Source: Nitratireductor aestuarii
GTDB lineage: Bacteria; Pseudomonadota; Alphaproteobacteria; Rhizobiales; Rhizobiaceae
Length of the DNA stretch: 64,000 nt
NCBI RefSeq assembly: GCF_014641695.1
Contig: NZ_BMIF01000003.1
Coordinates: forward strand, 186,001-250,000
Reading direction: 5' to 3'
A model generated the notes under the pieces. The model did not search any database. It had not been told where the DNA came from and saw only the letters and a program-made list of their open reading frames with translations. A program made the position numbers and the translations under genes. This document shows positions 47,859 through 53,690 of this stretch, one piece after another. Numbering within the stretch: position 1 is the first letter of the stretch; the number at the start of each line of letters is the position of its first letter.

Positions 47859-48884
47859 TCAGAGCGCAGAAAACAAGTGTTGAAGCGTTGCCATGTCCTC
47901 GGGCAGGGGAGCTTCAAAGCGCATCATCTCGCCAGTGACGGGATGGCGGAAGGCAAGCAGCCGCGCATGCAGCGCCTGCCGCTCGAAGCTTTCCACCGCC
48001 GTTCGCAACTCTTCCGGTAACTTGTTGACCTTTGTGCGGAATGATCGCCCATAGGCCTGATCGCCGATCAGCGGATGCCCGATGTGGGCCATGTGGACGC
48101 GGATCTGATGCGTGCGGCCCGTCTCGAGCCGGCACTCGACCAGCGACGCGATGGGACTGTTCGCGTCGCCGTACCGCTCCAGCAATGTGTAATGCGTGAT
48201 CGCATGGCGTGCGTCCGGCCGCCCCTGCGGCACAACGGCCCGCATCGTGCGATCCTGATTGGAGCGTCCGAGCCAGGTCTCGATGACGCCGGTCACCCGG
48301 CTGGGCGCACCCCAGACGAGCGCTACATAGGCACGCTCCAGGTCCCCGTTGCGTCCGTGGTCGGCAAACGCTTCCGCCAGCGAACGATGTGCCTGGTCCG
48401 TCTTGGCAACGACAAGAACGCCGCTCGTGTCGCGGTCGATGCGGTGGACGATGCCTGGCCGCCGCACGCCGCCGATCCCGGACAGGGACGCACCGCAGTG
48501 ATGGATAAGCGCGTTGACGAGCGTGCCTGTCCAGTTGCCGGGACCGGGATGAACGACGAGACCCACCGGCTTGTTGATGACGATCAGGCTGTCATCCTCG
48601 TAGAGCACGTCGAGCGGGATGTCCTCGCCCATGGGTTCCGGCGCTTCTGGCTCGGGCATGTTGATGCAGCATACGTCACCCTCGGCAACCTTCTGCTTGG
48701 GCTCCGTCACCACGCGGTCATTGAGCGTCACGCTGCCGCCGCGCACGAGCGCCTGGATGCGGTTGCGGGAAAGTTCCGGAGCAAGCGTGGCGGCAAGCCA
48801 CTGGTCCAACCGGCTGCCCTGAGCATCCGCATCGGCATGCAGCACTTTCCATTCAGCCATCTCTTCGTTATCAGAAGCGTGCAT
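47859..48884 (-). CDS. rluD: RluA/RluD-family 23S rRNA pseudouridine synthase
   Basis: 341 residues. N-terminal S4 domain (RLDQWLAATLAPELSRNRIQALVRGG, about 25-50) and the catalytic HRIDRDTSGVLVVAK (H147, D150). It isomerises uridines in 23S rRNA; assignment to RluD rather than RluC rests on length and S4 domain. ATG 48884 has GAAAGG upstream. It is divergent from the next gene with only 27 bases between starts. Confidence 0.9.
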   Translation of the reverse strand: MHASDNEEMAEWKVLHADADAQGSRLDQWLAATLAPELSRNRIQALVRGGSVTLNDRVVTEPKQKVAEGDVCCINMPEPEAPEPMGEDIPLDVLYEDDSLIVINKPVGLVVHPGPGNWTGTLVNALIHHCGASLSGIGGVRRPGIVHRIDRDTSGVLVVAKTDQAHRSLAEAFADHGRNGDLERAYVALVWGAPSRVTGVIETWLGRSNQDRTMRAVVPQGRPDARHAITHYTLLERYGDANSPIASLVECRLETGRTHQIRVHMAHIGHPLIGDQAYGRSFRTKVNKLPEELRTAVESFERQALHARLLAFRHPVTGEMMRFEAPLPEDMATLQHLFSAL

Positions 48885-48911
48885 CACGAACCTTTCGGCG
48901 ACAGGACAGCC

Positions 48912-49295
48912 ATGAACGGGGAAGCCCCAGACCACCTCGAAGAAGAAAAGACACTGGATCCAGCTGCTGAGAACGTGCGTCGCAAGATGTTGCGATTCAT
49001 GTTCATCAACCTGGGCATCCTTTTCTTTGCGCTTATGGCCGTCATGGTTGCGCTTGTCTACAAGTCCTTCGGCCCATCGCCAAGTGACACGGTCACGCAG
49101 GCTCCGCCGTCGAGCGAGATGATCTCGGGCAGCATTCTGTTGCCTCCGTCGTCACAGGTGGTGTCCCAGTCCCTCGACGGCAACCGAATCACGCTTCACA
49201 TCCGTCGCAATGGCGGCGGCGAATCGATTCTCCTCTACGATCTGACGGAACGCCGCGTAATCGGGAATTTTGAGATCGGCTGGCAGGGGCAGTAG
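48912..49295 (+). CDS. Small single-pass membrane protein, unknown
   Basis: 127 residues. A charged head (about 1-27), one helix FMFINLGILFFALMAVMVALVY (about 30-51), then a short soluble part with GGGESILLYDLTERRVIGNFEIGW. The C-terminal form resembles DUF6476-like rhizobial small proteins, but I am not sure of the family. It is divergent from rluD. Confidence 0.78.
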   Translation: MNGEAPDHLEEEKTLDPAAENVRRKMLRFMFINLGILFFALMAVMVALVYKSFGPSPSDTVTQAPPSSEMISGSILLPPSSQVVSQSLDGNRITLHIRRNGGGESILLYDLTERRVIGNFEIGWQGQ

Positions 49296-49404
49296 CCCCA
49301 GCTATTCCGGGCTTCGCGCATCTTTCTTCACAGATACCGAGAAAATCACGAAGGAAGGTGTTGCATTCAACGCGAGGCCCGTCTATATCGCGGCAACTGC
49401 TGAT

Positions 49405-49480
49405 GCTCCCATCGTCTAGCGGTCTAGGACGCCGCCCTCTCACGGCGGAAACAGGGGTTCGATTCCCCTTGGGAGTACCA
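49405..49480 (+). tRNA. tRNA-Glu (anticodon CTC)
   Basis: 76 bases including an encoded CCA. The acceptor stem pairs GCTCCCA with TGGGAGT, the anticodon arm is CGCCGCC-CTC-ACGGCGG in loop context, and the T arm has GGTTCGATTCC. A single tRNA gene just before the peptide array, thus a possible integration hot spot. Confidence 0.97.
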
Positions 49481-49822
49481 TCTTTCTATTGAAGATTATT
49501 AGAGATTTTCGCGGATAGAAAGCTTCTGTCTTTCGTGCAGAAGATTGGCCGCAGTCGTTTTTGACTCCTCCGTCTTGAACCCTCCTTATCGTCCAACTTC
49601 TCCTTTGGCTTGGGGTACTCGTCCCTGCGCTCTTCTGTTGCCTGGCGCAAGTCGCCAGTCTATTGCTGAAACTCGTGCAGCTGCCATCCGGAATGATCAA
49701 TTTGCAATTCAATATAAGTATAATATGAATATAAACAAATATACTTACAATTTATAAGAGTTGACATTTGGATTATTTATGTATTCAAGGGTGCTCTATT
49801 ATTTTTCTGGTGGGTAATCTGT
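49481..49822. other. AT-rich gene-free interval between tRNA-Glu and the peptide array
   Basis: I see no credible protein gene in these 342 bases. The second half is much richer in A+T than the rest of the window. It has a perfect eight-base inverted repeat TAAGTATA/TATACTTA (49715-49722 with 49740-49747), and a promoter-like TTGACA (49761-49766) with TATTCA 15 bases later (49782-49787). This probably holds the promoter and possibly an operator of the array. Confidence 0.5.
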
Positions 49823-50071
49823 ATGCGCCTTTTGGTTGAATCTGAAAAGACGCCGATTGCAGGCGGAAGCACCGAGGATGAGTTGGTGCGATTGGGTGTA
49901 ATTGGAATCTCCTGGGCAGGGGTTATGACCAGCGCGGGGGTCGGGTGCGCTATTGGTAGCCTGGGTGGCCCGATTGCCAAACTAGCTGGCTGCGGAATTG
50001 GTATGGGGGCGGGTCTCGTCGCCGGCATCCTTGGCGCGATGGGGTCCGTTGTTCGAACAAATTTCGCTTAA
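49823..50071 (+). CDS. Double-glycine-leader glycine-zipper peptide 1
   Basis: 82 residues. Leader MRLLVESEKTPIAGG (15 residues, less regular than the others) and a core rich in Gly/Ala with AGVGCAIGSLGGPIAKLAGCGIGMGAG, where two Cys stand 14 residues apart around GGP. First gene of the array; Shine-Dalgarno GGTGGG seven to eight bases upstream. Probable precursor of a bacteriocin-like peptide exported by the downstream cvaAB-like genes. Confidence 0.8.
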   Translation: MRLLVESEKTPIAGGSTEDELVRLGVIGISWAGVMTSAGVGCAIGSLGGPIAKLAGCGIGMGAGLVAGILGAMGSVVRTNFA

Positions 50072-50104
50072 GCTTTTCAAAATACGCTTGCTAAGGGGTA
50101 TTCT

Positions 50105-50335
50105 ATGCGCTGTTTGGATGAAGGTGATCTGACGACAATCGGTGGCGGTCATTTAGATGAAGAAGACGCAAGAGGGGCAGCCGTAGCCGCAGGTGCGACG
50201 CTTACCGGGGGCGCGGTGGGCTGCCTTGCGGGAGGCTTTTTGGGTCCTGTGGGGGGTCTCGTTGGATGCGGGGTTGGGGCAGCACTCGGGCTTAGCTGTG
50301 GGGTAGTCCATCATTTCATCACTACGCATAACTGA
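50105..50335 (+). CDS. Double-glycine-leader glycine-zipper peptide 2
   Basis: 76 residues. Leader MRCLDEGDLTTIGGG fits the M-R-x-L-x-x-x-E/D-L consensus. The core starts acidic (HLDEED), continues with a glycine zipper carrying the C-x14-C pair around GPVGG (Cys at about 41 and 56), and ends with HHFITTHN. The start has AAGGGG upstream. Confidence 0.85.
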   Translation: MRCLDEGDLTTIGGGHLDEEDARGAAVAAGATLTGGAVGCLAGGFLGPVGGLVGCGVGAALGLSCGVVHHFITTHN

Positions 50336-50410
50336 ATATATACTTTGTTCATTCAGCATAAACTGAACCGATAGCTCTGGTCTGTATTGCGTTTGATTTA
50401 AGGAGCTCGG

Positions 50411-50638
50411 TTGCGTTACTTGAACCCTCTTGAATTGAAGCTGGCGGCTTGTACGGTGAGCGGAGCGAGCGGGCCGTCGGCTGCCATAGGTGTGACCGGC
50501 ATGTTCACGCTCAGTACTGCCGGGTGCGCCATTGGCCGCGTCTTCGGCCCTTGCGGGACACTGCTCGGTTGTGGGGTCGGAATGGTGCTGGGGGGTAGTC
50601 TTGGTCTGATGCACCACTTATCTCAAAGCCACCAATAG
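50411..50638 (+). CDS. Glycine-zipper peptide 3, atypical leader, TTG start
   Basis: 75 residues. The TTG start at 50411 is supported by AAGGAG seven bases upstream. The leader is MRYLNPLELKLAACTVSGA, longer (19 residues) and ending Gly-Ala instead of Gly-Gly at residue 15. The core has GCAIGRVFGPCGTLLGCGVG, with the C-x14-C pair plus a third Cys, and ends HHLSQSHQ, like peptide 2. Confidence 0.82.
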   Translation: MRYLNPLELKLAACTVSGASGPSAAIGVTGMFTLSTAGCAIGRVFGPCGTLLGCGVGMVLGGSLGLMHHLSQSHQ

Positions 50639-50694
50639 ATTAGAATAATAATTATATATTTATTGTATTTTTACTGAGGGGCTTTGTTGAGTTT

Positions 50695-50942
50695 ATGAGA
50701 TTTTTGGAACGACGCGAGATCGCGTTGGCTGCTGGTGGCAACGATCAGATTAAGGCAGCGCTAGGAATGGGGGCGTGGGGTGCCGCGTCGGGGGCTGGGT
50801 CGGACTTGTGGCTGGATTGTTTTTCGGCCCGGTGGGAAGCCTTGCCGGTAGTGCCATCTGGGCGGCTGTCGGCGCGTTGGGTGCTGGCGCGGGCGGCGGG
50901 GCAGCCGGGTACTATATATCCCGTTATTTTAAACGAGCGTAA
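50695..50942 (+). pseudogene. Glycine-zipper peptide 4, frameshifted
   Basis: Leader MRFLERREIALAAGG and the first part of the core (NDQIKAALGMGAWGAASGAG) read in one frame. At the GGG run (50797-50799) the sequence then switches frame; the other frame gives a typical zipper core (GLVAGLFFGPVGSLAGSA to GYYISRYFKRA) ending at the TAA 50940-50942. One missing G would join the two. It is either a real pseudogene or a homopolymer sequencing error. Read without correction, it gives an 83-residue product with a non-family tail. Confidence 0.8.
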
Positions 50943-51016
50943 TTGAGGCAGCGGGCGCTGAGCGGCTGGGCGCTGCTTCTTATTCTTTAGACCGACGAGC
51001 GATATACGAGGTTTAA

Positions 51017-51256
51017 ATGCGACCACTACGTAACTGCGAACTGACGACCGTGTCAGGAGGCGATAAAGAAGGCATTTCCGTCGCAGTTGGGCTTGCGGGC
51101 GGTTTGACCGGCGGCATAGAAGATGGGCTTACTGGAATATTTGTTGGTCCAATCTGCACACTTGCCATGGCCGGAATAGGCTACACGATTGGGCTTGGCA
51201 CTGGCGTCATACACTACTTTCTGAACCGCTCTCACACTTCTGGGGACACCACCTAG
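51017..51256 (+). CDS. Double-glycine-leader glycine-zipper peptide 5
   Basis: 79 residues. Leader MRPLRNCELTTVSGG has the exact consensus. The core (GLAGGLTGGIEDGLTGIFVGPIC, then GIGYTIGLGTGVIHYF) lacks the Cys pair and has one Cys after GP. GAGG is six bases upstream of the start. Confidence 0.85.
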   Translation: MRPLRNCELTTVSGGDKEGISVAVGLAGGLTGGIEDGLTGIFVGPICTLAMAGIGYTIGLGTGVIHYFLNRSHTSGDTT

Positions 51257-51326
51257 GTTGGTCGAGCGCTCGTACATCTGCAATCAGAAGCCATTATACA
51301 ATAGTTCAGGTAAACTAGAGGTGTTT

Positions 51327-51605
51327 ATGAGACGGTTGGATCAAGATGAGCTGATCGATGTAGTGGGTGGTAGGTCGCTTTTGTACACGATCTACCTGGG
51401 AGTGTGGGGCGCAGTGGTAGGTGCTGCAGCGGGATGTACCGGCGGGATGATCGTGGGCCCGTTTGGTAGCGTGATCGGTTGCGCCCTTGGGGCTGCCATT
51501 GGCGGTGGAAGTATGGGCGCTGGAGGCGGGGCCATCGGATACTTACTAACCGGTGAGCAGAAGAAGGTGGATACATCGAAGTCATCGCCCGGCGCTCTGG
51601 CATAA
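51327..51605 (+). CDS. Double-glycine-leader glycine-zipper peptide 6
   Basis: 92 residues. Leader MRRLDQDELIDVVGG. The core includes AAAGCTGGMIVGPFGSVIGC (C-x14-C) then ALGAAIGGGSMGAGGGAIGYLL and a Lys/Ser-rich tail. I chose ATG 51327, where the leader begins and AGAGG lies upstream; an earlier in-frame start adds 23 unlike residues. Confidence 0.85.
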   Translation: MRRLDQDELIDVVGGRSLLYTIYLGVWGAVVGAAAGCTGGMIVGPFGSVIGCALGAAIGGGSMGAGGGAIGYLLTGEQKKVDTSKSSPGALA

Positions 51606-51848
51606 ATACATGACTTAGCGGGTATGGATCTTCTTAGATCGCCAAATTGGCGGGGCGTCCTATTTCAGAGTGGACGCACGTGTTCACAAAAATTCCACGG
51701 AAGTATTAAAAAGAATTTATTTTAACTGGTGTGAAGCACTTAGTCGTTTCTATGAAATCAGCTGCGGAGTTGGTGCAAAACCTTCTTCGTACCAACCGTT
51801 CTGGCGCTGCAAAGCAGCTAGTTCAGTCAGAAATATGAGAGATAAACA
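51606..51848. other. Gap in the array without a clear gene
   Basis: These 243 bases separate peptides 6 and 7. A possible reading frame that starts at a GTG at 51670 runs into peptide 7 in another frame; it has no family features. No repeat or terminator is obvious. Confidence 0.3.
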
Positions 51849-52076
51849 ATGTTGCGAGTTGGTAAACGCTGCCTGGCGCGTGTGTCGGGTGGCGCAATTC
51901 TTGGTCCGTCTGTTGCCATTGCTTCGCCCGTAGGCGTGCTGGAAGCAAGGGTAGGCGGAGTAGGTGGGGCTTTCACAACTGCCGGCTTTCTGCCGATAAG
52001 TGCGGGCGCCGATGCTCACAGCGTCCTCGGCGAGGGTCTGGTCCAGTGCGTTCAGTACCGGGGCTCCAAGGGCTGA
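51849..52076 (+). CDS. Double-glycine-leader peptide 7, divergent
   Basis: 75 residues. The leader MLRVGKRCLARVSGG has 15 residues and ends VSGG but lacks the Glu/Asp-Leu core. The mature part is Gly/Ala/Val-rich without GP or C-x14-C, and its end (AHSVLGEGLVQCVQYRGSKG) is unlike the others. The start has only a weak GAGAG site. It could be a degenerate copy. Confidence 0.55.
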   Translation: MLRVGKRCLARVSGGAILGPSVAIASPVGVLEARVGGVGGAFTTAGFLPISAGADAHSVLGEGLVQCVQYRGSKG

Positions 52077-52129
52077 CGGTGTTGTACCGTTCCGAATACA
52101 CTCGTCAAAAGTATACCTAGAGGGGAACC

Positions 52130-52354
52130 ATGCGGCAATTGCACAACACAGAACTGGAAAACGTTACAGGCGGCTGGGACGGGGAGTCGATGAGGGAGGG
52201 TATCCTTGGAGGGTGTATTGTGGGCGGGCTTACCGCGGCGGTGTTAGCCGGTCCGGTGGGGGCGGCTGTTGCTGGCGGAGTTGGCTGCGCGTTCGGGACC
52301 ACGCTTGGTTTGATTTACAACCTTCTAGATCTGATCAAGCATCCCACCGGGTAA
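52130..52354 (+). CDS. Double-glycine-leader glycine-zipper peptide 8
   Basis: 74 residues. Leader MRQLHNTELENVTGG is closest to the microcin V leader pattern. The core starts WDGES, then GGCIVGGLTAAVLAGPVGAA and GGVGCAFGTTLGLIYNL, with its two Cys 23 residues apart. GAGGGG lies upstream of the start. It is the last peptide before the export genes, 63 bases from the membrane-fusion gene. Confidence 0.87.
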   Translation: MRQLHNTELENVTGGWDGESMREGILGGCIVGGLTAAVLAGPVGAAVAGGVGCAFGTTLGLIYNLLDLIKHPTG

Positions 52355-52417
52355 CCAGCGAACGAACGGCATTCACCGCGACATTCGCAACAATGACTAA
52401 ACTATGCGGGGCAGCTT

Positions 52418-53689
52418 TTGGAGCGACCAGGTCAAAGCTCATTGTTTCTCTTTAAAGCAAATGACGAGCGAAGGAATGGGTGGGCTGTTCAGTCCCATCT
52501 GCCCCGCAGCATTTCCTTGAACGTAGCGGCTTGGGTATCGAGCGCGGCGCTGTTGGCGGCTGCATTGTTTCTCTTCTTCGGCGAGTATACCCGCCTTGTG
52601 AGAGCCGAAGGCGTAATGCTTCCGGTGGGTGGTCTAGCCCGCCTTACAGCGCCGTCAAGTGGCTGGATCAAGTTGAAGCGCGTGCAGGAGGGGGATGCGG
52701 TTCAGGCTGGCAACGTTCTGTATACGCTTTGCGTGGACTACATCACCGAGAACGGCTGGGTAAACAAAGCAGGCCTCAACCTGCTGCGCATGCAAAGGCA
52801 GGAAGTTTCTGACGCGATCGAGCGGCAACAGACTCTCTCCAGGATCGAAAAGCAGCAGCTTTCAGACGAACTGGAAGATGCGAGACAGGAGCAGGCGCAT
52901 CTGGGATCCTATCGGGCACTTCTGCGCAAGTTCACGGTCGCGCTGGAAAAGAACGCGATACGTCAGGAGGATCTGATCGCCAAGGGGCTCGCCACCCTTG
53001 GACAGGTGGAAACGCGCCAGCAGGCCCACATGTCCTACCAGCTCCAGTTGGAGGCAGCGGAGCGTGACCGGCTGCAACTGCGCGCCCGCATCAACCAGCT
53101 GGAACACCGGCTGCAGATGCACGACCGGACTGCCGAAGCAAGGATCAGCGAACTTCGCCAGCGGCTGGTGGAAATTGATCGCCAGATGTTTGAAGGCGAA
53201 GGCCGAAGCGAGATTCAGATCGTCGCTCCTCGGGCCGGTGTGGTCACCGCCGTGATGGCGGACGAGGGGCAGATGGTCCAGGCGGGGTTTCCTCTGCTTA
53301 CGATTGTGCCGAAGGATGCCCATCTGCAAGGAAATCTCCTGGTGCCGAGCACCGGCATCGGTTTCATCCGTGCGGGCGACGAGGTGCTGATGCGCTACGA
53401 AGCCTTTCCCTACCAGAAATTCGGCCAGTTCGGCGGCAGGATCGTTTCCATCTCCGGCGCCGCGCTGAACCAGGACGAACTCAGTACGCTTATCTCTCAA
53501 AGGTTCTCCGGCCCCGCAGGAACCTTCTACCTTGTAACCATTGAGCCGAATGAAACGGTCGCCGAAACGACTGCTCAGTTGCCGCCGGGCATGCGGTTTG
53601 AAGCCCATGTGCGCACAGAAACTCGAAAGCTTTATGAGTGGTTGTTGAATCCGCTCTCGCGCGTAACCGGCAGAATAGCGGATCTTTGA
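52418..53689 (+). CDS. CvaA-like membrane-fusion (HlyD family) protein
   Basis: About 423 residues from the TTG at 52418; a TTG at 52442 is equally plausible. One N-terminal helix (about 36-55), a biotinyl-lipoyl-like half (GWIKLKRVQEGDAVQAGNVLY), a long coiled coil (about 125-270), and a second lipoyl half with APRAGVVTAVMADEGQMVQ. The VLMRYEAFPYQKFGQFGG stretch and the end RTETRKLYEWLLNPL match the microcin V exporter CvaA closely. It should link the ABC transporter to an outer-membrane TolC-type channel, which is not encoded here. Confidence 0.9.
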   Translation: MERPGQSSLFLFKANDERRNGWAVQSHLPRSISLNVAAWVSSAALLAAALFLFFGEYTRLVRAEGVMLPVGGLARLTAPSSGWIKLKRVQEGDAVQAGNVLYTLCVDYITENGWVNKAGLNLLRMQRQEVSDAIERQQTLSRIEKQQLSDELEDARQEQAHLGSYRALLRKFTVALEKNAIRQEDLIAKGLATLGQVETRQQAHMSYQLQLEAAERDRLQLRARINQLEHRLQMHDRTAEARISELRQRLVEIDRQMFEGEGRSEIQIVAPRAGVVTAVMADEGQMVQAGFPLLTIVPKDAHLQGNLLVPSTGIGFIRAGDEVLMRYEAFPYQKFGQFGGRIVSISGAALNQDELSTLISQRFSGPAGTFYLVTIEPNETVAETTAQLPPGMRFEAHVRTETRKLYEWLLNPLSRVTGRIADL

Positions 53690-53690
53690 C

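Noticed and set aside
49440-49712. Possible minus-strand 90-residue protein over the tRNA-Glu end
   Set aside because: Its start is the reverse translation of the tRNA (MVLPRGIEP-type), a well-known artefact, and there is no Shine-Dalgarno sequence.
49545-49757. Possible integrase remnant after the tRNA
   Set aside because: I looked for recombinase motifs (R-H-R-Y) in both strands of 49481-49822 and saw none.
51670-51933. GTG-started 87-codon frame between peptides 6 and 7
   Set aside because: It overlaps the leader of peptide 7 in another frame and shows no family feature; the 15-residue VSGG leader of peptide 7 is better evidence.
52000-52455. Long plus-strand frame across peptide 8
   Set aside because: It is a shadow of the GC-rich zipper core in another frame, rich in Arg/Ser, with no ribosome-binding site.
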